DNA of 58,293 bases from an uncultured Arenicella sp. (GTDB taxonomy: Bacteria; Pseudomonadota; Gammaproteobacteria; Arenicellales; Arenicellaceae), in the NCBI GenBank assembly GCA_937974565.1, contig CALJWL010000040.1:1-58293 (forward strand), in the 5' to 3' direction. A program made the translations under genes and the position numbers. This document shows positions 39,365 to 49,469 of the stretch, piece after piece (position 1 is the first letter of the stretch; the number at the start of each line of letters is the position of its first letter). The notes under the pieces were generated by a model. That model saw only the letters and a program-made list of their open reading frames with translations, was not told the origin of the DNA and ran no database searches.

Positions 39365-40804
39365 ATGAGTCACGAAAACAGAACAAATACAGAACAAACC
39401 CTGATCGAGCGTTTTAACAGCGCAACGGTCGTGGGCCTTGGCGCCACTGGTTACAGTGTTGTGCGGTATTTGTGCGCGCGAGGTGTGTCCGTCACGGTTG
39501 TGGACTCTCGCGATAATCCGCCATTAAAAGCGGAACTGACGAAACGCTTTCCAAACGTCACGGCCTACTATGGAACCTTAGAGGTTGAAGCGGTTACTCA
39601 GGCGGCGTTTATTGTTGCCAGCCCAGGCGTAAGCACTCGTGTTGGTGCCTTGCAGCAAGCCAAATCAAATGGCTGCGTTGTGGTGGGTGATATTGCTTTG
39701 TTTGTGCAAGAAAGTAAGGTTCCGCTAATTGCGATCACAGGCTCTAATGGCAAGAGTACGGTGACCACGTTGGTTGGTGATCTGTGTGCTGCCGCTGGCA
39801 AAGTGCCTCTGGTCGCCGGCAATATAGGCAAACCGGCTTTGGATGCGTTAACGGATCAAGAGTCATTTGATATCGCCGTGCTTGAGTTATCGAGTTTTCA
39901 ACTTGAAACCACCCCCGTTGTGCCGGCAAAGGCTGCGGCCATTCTGAATATGAGTGAAGACCATATGGACCGTTACAGTTCTATGGGGGATTACGTGTTA
40001 GCCAAGGCTCGAATTTTGCGCGGTGCCGAACGAGCTGTGCTGCCTCGTCATGATGAGCAGTTGCAACAAATAACTCGAACCAATGAAGTGATTAGCTTTG
40101 GTTTAGATGAGCCAAGTGCTAGCAATGAATATGGTGTTAAGCGCAAAAAATCAGGCCGTTGGTTAATGAAGGGCCGTGAGCGACTCATGCCGTTGCGAGA
40201 CGTACCATTGATTGGATCACATAACATTGCCAATGTATTGAGCGCGTTTGCGCTGGTTGACTTTTTAACAATCCCTGTTGAAGGGTTGTCGACAACCGTG
40301 AAAGCGTTTAAAGGGCTTGCGCATCGCATGCAAACCGTTGCCGTTAAAGCGGGCGTAACCTGGGTGAATGATTCAAAAGCCACGAATGTTGGTGCCGCTG
40401 CCACCGCCTTGCAAAGCATTGAAGGTGATGTGATTTGGTTGGCTGGCGGTGAAGGCAAAGGCGCTGATTTTAGTGAGCTTAAACACGCATTAACCTCATC
40501 GGTTAAGCTCGCGGTGTTGTTTGGCGTAGACGCGCCGAAAATTGAAAAAGCCATCGGTGATACGGTGGATGTTTGCCATGCCAGTTCTATGCACGAAGCC
40601 GTTGGTATCGCGCACGAAGCCGCTGCCGACGGTTTCATTGTGTTGTTGTCTCCGGCGTGCGCCAGTTTTGATATGTTTTCAAATTTTGAGCATCGCGGTC
40701 AGGCGTTTGCGCAAGCCGTGAATGAATTGCCTGGCTGTGCGAAAGGTGGGGGCAAACTACCCATGGGTGATGCGAACAATCATAAAGCAGGAGGCATTCA
40801 ATGA
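39365..40804 (+). CDS. murD: UDP-N-acetylmuramoylalanine-D-glutamate ligase
   Basis: A 479-residue Mur ligase; VVGLGATGYSVVRYL at the N-terminus is the UDP-binding fold, AITGSNGKSTVTTLVGDL near residue 122 the ATP loop, and WVNDSKATNVGAA near residue 335 a MurD signature. It adds D-Glu to UDP-MurNAc-L-Ala. It is slightly longer than E. coli MurD (438 residues) because of extra residues at both ends. It overlaps ftsW by four bases. Confidence 0.96.
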   Translation: MSHENRTNTEQTLIERFNSATVVGLGATGYSVVRYLCARGVSVTVVDSRDNPPLKAELTKRFPNVTAYYGTLEVEAVTQAAFIVASPGVSTRVGALQQAKSNGCVVVGDIALFVQESKVPLIAITGSNGKSTVTTLVGDLCAAAGKVPLVAGNIGKPALDALTDQESFDIAVLELSSFQLETTPVVPAKAAAILNMSEDHMDRYSSMGDYVLAKARILRGAERAVLPRHDEQLQQITRTNEVISFGLDEPSASNEYGVKRKKSGRWLMKGRERLMPLRDVPLIGSHNIANVLSAFALVDFLTIPVEGLSTTVKAFKGLAHRMQTVAVKAGVTWVNDSKATNVGAAATALQSIEGDVIWLAGGEGKGADFSELKHALTSSVKLAVLFGVDAPKIEKAIGDTVDVCHASSMHEAVGIAHEAAADGFIVLLSPACASFDMFSNFEHRGQAFAQAVNELPGCAKGGGKLPMGDANNHKAGGIQ

Positions 40805-41979
40805 GTACCGTTGCCTTGCAAGCCACTAAAAACACACAGAGCAACAGCAATGCGGCGGGCGTGGATTCAACATTACTTGGTGTGTTTATTACGCTGATGT
40901 TGCTTGGGCTGGTGATGGTGTTTTCGTCGACTATCGCTATGGGTGATCAGGAACTAAGCACTCACACAGGCAAGTTTTGGAAGCAGCTTGTGCATATGCT
41001 GTTGGGATTGATGCTGTGCGTGTTTGTTGCTCTTGTTCCGGTTTGGGCTTGGCAAAAACTCAGCATTCCTCTGTTGGGTTTCTCTGTGTTGCTGCTTATC
41101 GTGTTGCTTATTGTTGGGTCAGAAGTTAATGGTTCAAAACGTTGGATAGTGATAGCGGGCTTTCGTTTGCAACCCGCTGAAATCGCCAAATTAGCCATGG
41201 TCATGTACGCCGCCAGCTACCTAACGAGGAAACAATCAGAAATCCAAAAATTTTCCAAAGGCATCGTAAATCTAGGCGTGATTCTGGCCATCATTGCGGG
41301 CTTACTTCTGGCGCAGCCTGATTTTGGCAGTTTTGTGGTCATTACGGTCACGGTTGGTTTAATGATGTTTCTCGGTGGCATTCGAATTACTCACACGATG
41401 TTATGTCTGAGCGTGGTTGGCGTTGCTATGTTCTTTATGGTAACCACATCGGAATATCGAATGAAGCGCTGGATGGCGTTTCTCGATCCTTGGTCCGACC
41501 CTTACGGTTCAGGCTTTCAACTTACACAAGCACTTATCGCCATTGGCCGAGGTGAAATTTTTGGCGTTGGTTTGGGGGCAAGTATCCAAAAACTCTATTA
41601 CCTGCCTCATGCTCACAATGACTTTATCTTGGCTGTGATTGGCGAAGAGTTGGGTTTGATTGGAATTGTGTTGGTGATTGCTCTGTACGCTCTGTTATTG
41701 CATCGCGCTTTGGTTATTTCGCGTGCGGCTGAATTGATCGGTCGTATTTACGCCGCGCGTTTAGCTCAAGGCATCGGCTTTTTGTTGGTGTTTCAAGCGA
41801 TGATTAACATTGGAGTAAACCTTGGGGCTCTGCCAACCAAGGGGTTGACGTTGCCATTTATCAGTTATGGAGGCAGTTCTATGTTGGTGTGTTGCATTGC
41901 CATCGGTCTTTTATTTGGCGTAGATCGTCAAACACGTATTCGCGAGCGCAACGCGGCTCACAAGAGGGTACACACATGA
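40801..41979 (+). CDS. ftsW: Peptidoglycan glycosyltransferase FtsW
   Basis: A 392-residue SEDS-family protein with ten transmembrane helices. GSKRWIVIAGFRLQPAEIAKL near residue 105, LPHAHNDFILAVIGEELGLIG near 275 and LTLPFISYGGSSML near 350 are conserved SEDS loops; the PAE/Asp residues belong to the polymerase site. FtsW polymerises septal glycan strands with FtsI. Its start overlaps murD and its stop overlaps murG, each by four bases. Confidence 0.96.
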   Translation: MSTVALQATKNTQSNSNAAGVDSTLLGVFITLMLLGLVMVFSSTIAMGDQELSTHTGKFWKQLVHMLLGLMLCVFVALVPVWAWQKLSIPLLGFSVLLLIVLLIVGSEVNGSKRWIVIAGFRLQPAEIAKLAMVMYAASYLTRKQSEIQKFSKGIVNLGVILAIIAGLLLAQPDFGSFVVITVTVGLMMFLGGIRITHTMLCLSVVGVAMFFMVTTSEYRMKRWMAFLDPWSDPYGSGFQLTQALIAIGRGEIFGVGLGASIQKLYYLPHAHNDFILAVIGEELGLIGIVLVIALYALLLHRALVISRAAELIGRIYAARLAQGIGFLLVFQAMINIGVNLGALPTKGLTLPFISYGGSSMLVCCIAIGLLFGVDRQTRIRERNAAHKRVHT

Positions 41980-43040
41980 GCATGAACGGAAAGCACATTC
42001 TTATGATGGCTGGAGGCACCGGTGGGCATGTATTTCCAGCGTTGGCTGTGGCTAAAAAAATGACTGAATTGGGGGCTCGTGTCACTTGGCTTGGAACTCA
42101 GCAAGGCCTTGAGTCTTCAGTGGTGCCGGACAACGGTTTTGATATCGAATACATTAGTGTCGAAGGTTTGCGTGGAAAAAATAAGGCCGAGTTAGTGTTT
42201 GCGCCATTTAAATTAGTACGAGCACTTTGGCAAGCCACAAAGGTGATGCGGCGCGTAAAACCTGATTGCGTTGTGGGCTTTGGCGGTTTTGTCGCAGGTC
42301 CTGGTGGTTTGGTGGCTAGCTTGATGAAAGTGCCGTTGATAATACATGAACAAAATTCCGTGGCTGGGTTAACCAATAAGTGGTTAGCAAAAATAGCCGA
42401 CCAAGTTCTCACGGGGTTCCCCAATGTATTAGACCTACCGAAAGGAGCGCGTTGGGTGGGTAACCCAGTGCGAGAAGACATTGCCCCGCGTGATGAAGGT
42501 AAAAGAAAACGGCTGCGTGTTTTGGTGATAGGTGGAAGTCAAGGGGCTCATTCTTTCAATATGAACTTGCCTAAAGTGTTTGCCGACCTCGGCGTTGAAT
42601 TGAAAATCAAACATCAAGCGGGTCGTGGAAAAACTAAAGAAGTGCGTGCGCTTTATGAGATGAATGAAGTAGGCGTTAAAGTGGTGGAGTTTATTGATGA
42701 TATGGCGGCGGCGTATCAATGGGCTGACTTTTTAATTTGCCGTGCTGGCGCTATGACCATCACGGAATGTTGCGCTGTTGGCAAACCGGCATTATTGGTG
42801 CCATTTCCTTTTTCTGCCGGTGATCATCAAATACACAATGCCAACACGTTAGTTGATGTTGGGGCTGCGGAAATGGTGTTAAACCACAAACTCGGTTCCA
42901 CCGATATGCTTGATGTGCTGTCGAAGTTTACGTCCGGCAGAGAACGCTTGCGCATGATGGGCGACAAAGCACGTAAACTGCACAAACCCAAAGCCACGGA
43001 AGCGGTTGTTGGTGTGGTGAGAGAGGTGCTGGGTGCGTAA
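41976..43040 (+). CDS. murG: UDP-N-acetylglucosamine-N-acetylmuramyl-(pentapeptide) pyrophosphoryl-undecaprenol GlcNAc transferase
   Basis: A 354-residue GT28 glycosyltransferase. The ATG at 41976 overlaps the ftsW stop (ATGA) and gives the family N-terminus ILMMAGGTGGHVFPALA; an upstream frame at 41889 lies inside ftsW. HEQNSVAGLTNKWLA near residue 125, IGGSQGAHSFN near 183 and ICRAGAMTITE near 255 are MurG marks. It makes lipid II from lipid I on the inner face of the membrane. It overlaps murC by eight bases. Confidence 0.96.
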   Translation: MSMNGKHILMMAGGTGGHVFPALAVAKKMTELGARVTWLGTQQGLESSVVPDNGFDIEYISVEGLRGKNKAELVFAPFKLVRALWQATKVMRRVKPDCVVGFGGFVAGPGGLVASLMKVPLIIHEQNSVAGLTNKWLAKIADQVLTGFPNVLDLPKGARWVGNPVREDIAPRDEGKRKRLRVLVIGGSQGAHSFNMNLPKVFADLGVELKIKHQAGRGKTKEVRALYEMNEVGVKVVEFIDDMAAAYQWADFLICRAGAMTITECCAVGKPALLVPFPFSAGDHQIHNANTLVDVGAAEMVLNHKLGSTDMLDVLSKFTSGRERLRMMGDKARKLHKPKATEAVVGVVREVLGA

Positions 43041-44448
43041 TCGGGTTAAGAATATTCATTTTGTTGGTATTGGTGGCAGTGGTATGTCTGGTATCGCAGA
43101 AGTATTGGTTAATCTTGGTTATCGAGTGAGTGGTTCTGATATTTCCGACAGTGCCGTGACGGCTCGATTAAGAGCCGCGGGAGCGAAAGTGACGATTGGT
43201 CATTCGGCCGCGAATATTGCCGATGCGAACGTGGTGGTGGTGTCGTCTGCGATTGATGCCACCAACCCTGAAATAAGCGGTGCGCTAGCTTCCAGCATCC
43301 CAGTGATCCCTCGTGCAGAGATGTTAGGAGAGTTGATGCGATTTCAGCAGGGCATTGCCGTTGCAGGAACGCATGGAAAGACCACAACAACCAGCTTGGT
43401 CTCAGCGATTTTGGTTGCCGCAGGCATGGACCCAACGTTTGTTGTGGGCGGTTTGATAAACAGCGCTGGCGTTAATGCCAAGCTGGGTAAAGGCGACTAT
43501 TTAGTCGCCGAGGCCGATGAGAGTGATGCGTCATTTCTGAATTTAAAACCAGAGATGGCGATCGTGACCAATATCGATGAAGATCATATGGTGACGTACC
43601 ATGGTGACTTGGAAGAGCTTAAAAAAACCTTCGTGACCTTTTTACAGAACTTGCCATTTTATGGTTTGGCCGTTCTGTGTATCGACGATGACAATGTTCA
43701 GTCAATTCGCAATCGCGTGCATAAGCCGGTGTTGACTTACGGCCTAAGTGAAGAAGCCGACGTTCGCGCCGATAACCTAGTGCAAACAAAAACCAGAATG
43801 AGTTTCTCGGTCACGCGCACCGGCTACGACAAAGATCTGAAGATTGATTTAGCAATACCTGGCGTGCATAACGCGTTAAACGCCACGGCGGCTATTGCAG
43901 TTGCCAGTCATCTGGGCGTCAGCGATGAAGCGATTCAACAAGGCCTTAAAGAGTTTCAAGGTGTGGGCCGCCGGTTTCAAATATTTGGTGACGTCAACAT
44001 TGCCGGTAAACACGTTACGCTAGTGGATGATTACGCACACCATCCGGTGGAACTGCATGCCACACTGAGTGCGGCTCGTGCGTGTTGGGGCGACCGTAAA
44101 TTGGTCGCCGTATTTCAGCCGCATCGTTATAGTCGCACCAACGATTTGTTTGACGACTTTGTTGCGGTGCTTGCCGAACAACAAGATTTACTGATTTGCG
44201 AAGTGTATCCCGCTGGCGAAGATCCAATTACAGGCGCAACGGGTCAATCTTTGTGCCAAGCAATTAGAGTGCGTGGTGCCTCGAACCCAATTTTTGTGCC
44301 AGACGTGGAAGAGCTTGAAAAAGTATTAAAGCCTCTTATTGATGACGGTGACGTGATTCTGACAATGGGGGCAGGCAGTATCGGCAAAGCATCACGAGCG
44401 TTGTTTGAGGCGAATGCCGGCAAACACGCCGAGGAGGCATCATCGTGA
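43033..44448 (+). CDS. murC: UDP-N-acetylmuramate-L-alanine ligase
   Basis: A 471-residue Mur ligase beginning with GTG. IHFVGIGGSGMSGIAEVL is the UDP-MurNAc-binding N-terminus, VAGTHGKTTTTSLVSAIL near residue 112 the ATP loop, and VDDYAHHPVELHATL near residue 332 the MurC signature. It adds the first residue, L-Ala, to UDP-MurNAc. The start lies inside the end of murG, and the stop overlaps the ddl start (GTGA). No murB lies beside it, unlike in some relatives. Confidence 0.96.
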   Translation: MRNRVKNIHFVGIGGSGMSGIAEVLVNLGYRVSGSDISDSAVTARLRAAGAKVTIGHSAANIADANVVVVSSAIDATNPEISGALASSIPVIPRAEMLGELMRFQQGIAVAGTHGKTTTTSLVSAILVAAGMDPTFVVGGLINSAGVNAKLGKGDYLVAEADESDASFLNLKPEMAIVTNIDEDHMVTYHGDLEELKKTFVTFLQNLPFYGLAVLCIDDDNVQSIRNRVHKPVLTYGLSEEADVRADNLVQTKTRMSFSVTRTGYDKDLKIDLAIPGVHNALNATAAIAVASHLGVSDEAIQQGLKEFQGVGRRFQIFGDVNIAGKHVTLVDDYAHHPVELHATLSAARACWGDRKLVAVFQPHRYSRTNDLFDDFVAVLAEQQDLLICEVYPAGEDPITGATGQSLCQAIRVRGASNPIFVPDVEELEKVLKPLIDDGDVILTMGAGSIGKASRALFEANAGKHAEEASS

Positions 44449-45446
44449 GTTTTGATGTTACTTCTCATGACGTTAACGCATTTGATGTTCGCTCTCTTGG
44501 CAAGGTTGCCGTGTTAATGGGCGGAATTTCCGCTGAACGAGAAGTGTCACTGGTTAGTGGTAATGCAATATTGCAAGGTTTGTTAGCCAAAGGCGTTGAT
44601 GCGCATGCGGTTGATGTTAATCCGAATAATATCGGTCAGTTAACGTCGCAGCACTTTGACAGAGCATTCATTGCGCTGCATGGTCGTTGGGGTGAGGACG
44701 GTGTGGTGCAAGGCGCGCTGCAAGCCATTGGGATGCCGTACACCGGCACGGGTGTTTTGGGCTGTGCTTTGTCGATGGATAAAGTACGCACAAAACAAGT
44801 TTGGCAGTCATTGGGTTTGCCCACGGCTAAATATCGAGTGCTCAAGTCTGAAGCCGACCTAGAAGGTCTGATAGAAGAACTTGGTTTACCTGTGTTTCTA
44901 AAGCCAGCACGCGAGGGGTCTAGTGTGGGGGTGGGTAAGGTTACTTCAGCAGATGGCTTGCTTAAAGCGTATCGTAAAACGGCCTTAGTAGGCGATGACG
45001 TGCTTGCCGAACAATTTATTGATGGCGCTGAGCTTACTTGCGGAATTTTAAACGGCAGGGCTTTACCGGTTATTCGCATGAGTACCGATAATGAGTTTTA
45101 CGATTACGAGGCGAAATACGAGACAGATCAGACTCAATACTTTTGTCCCACAGGCTTGTCCGACAGTTTAGAGCAACGGGTGCGTGACCTTTCTTTAGCC
45201 GCTTTTAATGCCTTAGATTGCAACGTTTGGGGGCGTGTTGATGTCATGTTGACCTCGACACAACAGCCGCTGTTGTTGGAAGTGAATACCGTGCCTGGCA
45301 TGACCGGTCATAGCTTAGTGCCGATGGCAGCCAAAGCCGAAGGGCTGAGTTTTGAAGATTTGGTACTGGTGATATTAATGCAAACATTGTTTGATCGTCG
45401 CTCGGAACAAACGTTTGCTAAAGGCGACGAGGTGACGCATGACTAG
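44445..45446 (+). CDS. ddl: D-alanine-D-alanine ligase
   Basis: A 333-residue ATP-grasp ligase starting at GTG (44445) behind a strong GAGGAGG site. VLMGGISAEREVSLVSG at residues ~20-36 and PAREGSSVGVGKV near residue 148 are the ATP and D-Ala sites, and LLEVNTVPGMTGHSLVPMAAK near residue 278 is the C-terminal metal and substrate site. It supplies the dipeptide for MurF. It overlaps ftsQ by eight bases, so it is coupled to the division genes. Confidence 0.96.
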   Translation: MSFDVTSHDVNAFDVRSLGKVAVLMGGISAEREVSLVSGNAILQGLLAKGVDAHAVDVNPNNIGQLTSQHFDRAFIALHGRWGEDGVVQGALQAIGMPYTGTGVLGCALSMDKVRTKQVWQSLGLPTAKYRVLKSEADLEGLIEELGLPVFLKPAREGSSVGVGKVTSADGLLKAYRKTALVGDDVLAEQFIDGAELTCGILNGRALPVIRMSTDNEFYDYEAKYETDQTQYFCPTGLSDSLEQRVRDLSLAAFNALDCNVWGRVDVMLTSTQQPLLLEVNTVPGMTGHSLVPMAAKAEGLSFEDLVLVILMQTLFDRRSEQTFAKGDEVTHD

Positions 45447-46389
45447 CGCACGTGCATTAGCCAACCAAGAGCGAAAAATGCAAATAAAGCGCCTCAGTCG
45501 CGTTGCCAAAACGACTCTATTGAGCATGGCCACCCTGATGACTTTTGCAACCGTTGCTTTGCTGATTATCGACAGACTGTACAGGCCTGGTGCGTTTGTG
45601 ATTGACCAATTAAAGTTGACTGGCCAATTTACCTATCTAACGCCAGAAGCCGTGCAATCAGTGATTCACAAAGAGCCGTTGGGTAATTTCTTTTCGATTG
45701 AATTAAGTCAAATCAAGCAGCGGATAGAAGACATGGCTTGGGTGAAATCGGCCGATGTCAGACGAGAATGGCCGCACACGCTGTCGGTTCGAGTGCGTGA
45801 GCATCGCCCCGTCATGAGGTGGAAAAACATCGCTTCACAAGACCATCATGAGGGTGATCAGTGGGTAAGCTTATCAGGTGATTTGATTCGTCTAGAAAAA
45901 CCGCTGCAACAACACAGTGCGACCACGTTGAAAGGCATTGAACATGACGCTAAGCAATTGCTCACCAAAGCATTGGTTTGGCAGAAACGACTGTCTTCTA
46001 GCAAGCTTACGGTTCATGAGGTGTCATTAAGTGCCAGCCAGTCTTGGACATTAACGCTGTCTAAACTGGGGCAAGAAAAGCAACACAAATTTGAACTGTT
46101 GTTAGGCACTGAAAATACAGAAAAACGCTTGCAACGCTTTCAAACATTGTTCGACACTCGTCTTTACGCCATGGAGAGTGAACTGATTAAAATTGATGCC
46201 CGTTACCCAGATGGATTGGCGGTACAGCAGATAAACTCAGAGTCAAAAGCAACCCCAGTTTCAATGCGGCGTCATTCTGTTATTGACGGCGCATTAGTTG
46301 AAACGACTTTGACGGGCGCAACTGATGAGGCTGATGAGAGCCTATTACGTACCCATCTACCACAACCGCCGACGGCTTACGCTACTTAA
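45439..46389 (+). CDS. ftsQ: Cell division protein FtsQ
   Basis: A 316-residue bitopic protein: a short basic cytoplasmic tail, a transmembrane helix at residues ~28-48, then the POTRA domain (FVIDQLKLTGQFTYLTPEAVQSVI) and the FtsQ domain with MAWVKSADVRREWPHTLSVRV. FtsQ holds FtsL and FtsB at the divisome. The C-terminal ~40 residues are poorly conserved. It precedes ftsA by six bases. Confidence 0.94.
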   Translation: MTSARALANQERKMQIKRLSRVAKTTLLSMATLMTFATVALLIIDRLYRPGAFVIDQLKLTGQFTYLTPEAVQSVIHKEPLGNFFSIELSQIKQRIEDMAWVKSADVRREWPHTLSVRVREHRPVMRWKNIASQDHHEGDQWVSLSGDLIRLEKPLQQHSATTLKGIEHDAKQLLTKALVWQKRLSSSKLTVHEVSLSASQSWTLTLSKLGQEKQHKFELLLGTENTEKRLQRFQTLFDTRLYAMESELIKIDARYPDGLAVQQINSESKATPVSMRRHSVIDGALVETTLTGATDEADESLLRTHLPQPPTAYAT

Positions 46390-46395
46390 ACAGAT

Positions 46396-47631
46396 ATGAG
46401 TAAGAAAGAAGATAATAAATTGATCGTTGGCTTGGATATAGGCACATCTAAAGTCCTTGCAATTGTTGGTGAGATCAACGCTGAGGGCGACGTTGAAATT
46501 ATTGGTTATGGTCATCACCCAGCAACGGGCATGCGAAAAGGCGTGGTCGCTAACATTGAAGAAACCGTGGTAGCCATACAAAAAGCCATCGAAGAAGCAG
46601 AGCTAATGGCCGGCTGCCAAATTTACTCGGTATACGCTGGCATTGCTGGAGCCCATATAAACAGCTTTAATTCGCACGGCGTTGTTGCCGTGCGCGACAG
46701 CGAAGTTGATGAAAGCGATGTTGACCGCGTTATAGAGTCAGCTAAGGCGGTTGCCATTCCTAACGATCAGGCCATTCTGCACGTGTTGCCACAAGAATTT
46801 ATTATTGACGGACAAGAAGGCATTCGCCACCCGCTTGGCATGTGTGGCATTCGTCTTGAAGCCAATTTGCATATGGTTACCGCTGCGGTGAGTTCAGCCA
46901 AAAATATTGAAAAGTGCATTCGCCGTTGTGGGTTGGAAGTAGACGACATTATTTTAGAACAACTGGCGTCTTGTGCGTCGGTGTTAACCGAAGACGAGCA
47001 AGAATTGGGCGTGTGCTTGATCGACATTGGGGGTGGTACCACCGACATCGCAGTGTACGCTGATGGCGCTGTGCGACACACCGCGGTGATACCGGTGGCG
47101 GGCGATCAAATTACCAATGATATCGCGGTGGCGTTACAAACACCGACGCCATCGGCTGAAGAGATAAAGAAAAAGTACGCCTACGCATTGCGCCAGCTAG
47201 CCCCCACTGACGAGAGCATTGATGTGCAATCAGTGGGCGACAGACCACCACGAAAGTTGTCCAAGCAGACTCTGGCCGAAGTGGTTGAAATGCGAGTGGA
47301 AGAACTGTTTGACTTAGTCAAACTCGATCTGCGGCGCAACGGCTACGAAGACATCATTCGATCGGGCATCGTCCTAACCGGTGGCAGCTCAAAAATGGAG
47401 GGCATGATTGAGTTGGCGGAAGAAATTTTCCATCGCCCAGTGCGCTTAGGCATGCCTAAGTATTTGGGCGGATTAAGTGAAGTGGTTAAAAACCCGATTT
47501 ACTCAACTGGGGTTGGGCTGGTTCAGTTTGGCCACGCTAACCAATCCAATGGGCGTAAATCGGCAACATCAGAATCTAGAACTACGGCTTTCTGGCAACG
47601 CCTAAAGCAATGGTTTCAAGGTAATTTTTAA
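46396..47631 (+). CDS. ftsA: Cell division protein FtsA
   Basis: A 411-residue actin-like ATPase: IVGLDIGTSKVLAIVGE at the start (phosphate loop), CLIDIGGGTTDIAVYADG near residue 205 and GIVLTGGSSKMEGM near residue 325 are actin-fold motifs. The C-terminus FWQRLKQWFQGNF is an amphipathic helix that would anchor it to the inner membrane. FtsA ties FtsZ filaments to the membrane and recruits later division proteins. It is followed by ftsZ after 18 bases. Confidence 0.97.
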   Translation: MSKKEDNKLIVGLDIGTSKVLAIVGEINAEGDVEIIGYGHHPATGMRKGVVANIEETVVAIQKAIEEAELMAGCQIYSVYAGIAGAHINSFNSHGVVAVRDSEVDESDVDRVIESAKAVAIPNDQAILHVLPQEFIIDGQEGIRHPLGMCGIRLEANLHMVTAAVSSAKNIEKCIRRCGLEVDDIILEQLASCASVLTEDEQELGVCLIDIGGGTTDIAVYADGAVRHTAVIPVAGDQITNDIAVALQTPTPSAEEIKKKYAYALRQLAPTDESIDVQSVGDRPPRKLSKQTLAEVVEMRVEELFDLVKLDLRRNGYEDIIRSGIVLTGGSSKMEGMIELAEEIFHRPVRLGMPKYLGGLSEVVKNPIYSTGVGLVQFGHANQSNGRKSATSESRTTAFWQRLKQWFQGNF

Positions 47632-47649
47632 ATAACGGGAGAAATATAA

Positions 47650-48870
47650 ATGTTTGAACTATTAGATACGGTTGACCAGCAAGCGGTCATTAAAGTCGTC
47701 GGGATCGGCGGCGGCGGCGGTAACGCCGTCAATTACATGCAGCAATCTAAAATTGAAGGGGTTGAATTTATTAACGCCAATACCGATGTGCAGGCATTGC
47801 AAGGCTCAGATTGCCCCACAATTTTGCAATTAGGCGCAAGCCTAACCAAAGGTCTTGGCGCGGGAGCAGACCCCGATGTGGGCCGACAGGCAGCAATTGA
47901 AGACAGAGAGCGTATTGCTGAGGCCTTGGCTGGCTCGGATATGGTGTTTATTACCGCTGGTATGGGTGGTGGTACTGGCACCGGAGCCGCTCCAATTGTG
48001 GCTGAAATCGCACGTGACATTGGCGCTTTAACGGTCGCGGTGGTCACTCGCCCCTTTAGCTTTGAAGGCGCCCGCAGATCAAAATTAGCAGACCAGGGTT
48101 TAAAGCTCTTAAAAGAGTCGGTTGATTCTTTGATCACCATTCCTAATGAGAAACTGTTGGAAGTAATGGGCCGAGACGCGTCATTAGAAAACGCGTTTGC
48201 GATGGCCAACGATGTGTTACGCAACGCCGTTCAAGGCATCTCTGAATTGATTACCAGCCCAGGACTTATCAATGTTGACTTCGCTGACGTCAAAACAGTG
48301 ATGTCAGAGATGGGGCAAGCCATGATGGGGTCGTCTACGGCCAGTGGTGCAAACCGTGCTTCAGAAGCGGCGCACAATGCACTAAGCAGCCCGCTACTCG
48401 AAGACACCAACATTCGTGGTGCTAAGGGCATATTGGTCAACGTGACCGCGGGTCCAGATTTATCCATTGGAGAGTTTGGCGAAGTTGGTAGCATGATTCG
48501 TGACATGGCGTCTGAAGACGCCACCGTGGTAATCGGCACGTCCATTGACCCTGAGATGAAAGAAGACCTGCGCGTTACCATGGTTGCTACCGGCATATTA
48601 GACGGCTCTCAGTCACAGCCTAAAATAGAAGTCGTGCAACCGGTAGGGCGAGCCGTTGGCAGCAGTTATGGCAATGAAGAACTTGAAGCCACAAAAAACA
48701 CAGCCCCTAACGTAGGGAGCAATAGTGTCGGGCATCACAACGCGGGGAGTGGTGATTCAGGCTTAATGCCCGGTCGTCGAGGATCCACCGCAGACACGTT
48801 GCCTATGTTTGATGCTGAGACGTCTTCGGATATTGACGTGCCAACGTTTTTGCGTCGCCAAGCCGATTAA
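47650..48870 (+). CDS. ftsZ: Cell division protein FtsZ
   Basis: A 406-residue tubulin-like GTPase. [17 protein letters not shown] at residues ~14-30, [19 protein letters not shown] near residue 102 (the tubulin signature) and [20 protein letters not shown] near 210 are diagnostic. The C-terminal linker (about 315-393) is Ser/Asn/Gly-rich, and the end [12 protein letters not shown] is the conserved peptide that binds FtsA and ZipA. It polymerises into the Z ring. It is the last gene of the coupled cluster. Confidence 0.98.
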   Translation: MFELLDTVDQQAVIKVVGIGGGGGNAVNYMQQSKIEGVEFINANTDVQALQGSDCPTILQLGASLTKGLGAGADPDVGRQAAIEDRERIAEALAGSDMVFITAGMGGGTGTGAAPIVAEIARDIGALTVAVVTRPFSFEGARRSKLADQGLKLLKESVDSLITIPNEKLLEVMGRDASLENAFAMANDVLRNAVQGISELITSPGLINVDFADVKTVMSEMGQAMMGSSTASGANRASEAAHNALSSPLLEDTNIRGAKGILVNVTAGPDLSIGEFGEVGSMIRDMASEDATVVIGTSIDPEMKEDLRVTMVATGILDGSQSQPKIEVVQPVGRAVGSSYGNEELEATKNTAPNVGSNSVGHHNAGSGDSGLMPGRRGSTADTLPMFDAETSSDIDVPTFLRRQAD

Positions 48871-49469
48871 TATTGAGTATTTGGGTTGATAATGCCGCTA
48901 ATTGACATTTCAATTGCGCCTTAAGGTCAACGGAATGTTGAAAATATTCATTAAACGATTCTTTTGAGTAGTCATAAACCCTTAGTTGAACCCTACACAA
49001 TTACTCCCGTTTCGTGTAGGATTCGCTAATGGTTTTGTGCTGCGCTGAAGAAATCACATAAAATAAAGCAAGCGTTTTGGCTCAAAGAGATAAAAATCGA
49101 GCAAAACCAAACAAAAAGAAATCGAAAGAATCAAACGGTATAACGTGACACTTTAATTGGTGTTTCAAATGCTTGAATCAATTCAAATATTGAAAAACGT
49201 ACGTTATGCCTTTAATTAGAAACGATTTAACTCGACACTTTTTACTTTTTCTCAAACGGTTATTCCAACAAATTTATTGGGCAGGGCATTGTGGGTTTTC
49301 TGAAGCTAACATCGTTGTTAGCAGTAAGTGTGTATGCACTTCACGTTGTTCCCATAAGTACGGTCTCATTATTATCGAGGGTTTTTACTTTGATTGTGAC
49401 TTTACAAAGTAGGCCGCCGATGTTTGTTTTAACGTTTGCCTGAAAATAACGAACGATTAAGCAGCCTAA
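48871..49469. other. Gene-free stretch between ftsZ and lpxC
   Basis: About 600 AT-rich bases; no convincing gene. A 7-bp hairpin (CCTACAC 48992-48998 with GTGTAGG 49014-49020) lies about 120 bases after ftsZ, without a T run. A second 7-bp repeat (TACTTTG 49386-49392, CAAAGTA 49405-49411) lies about 60 bases before lpxC. The length suggests that lpxC has its own promoter. Confidence 0.45.

Noticed and set aside
49206-49412. 68-codon forward frame between ftsZ and lpxC
   Set aside because: No start signal or motif; the sequence around it is AT-rich like the rest of the gap.
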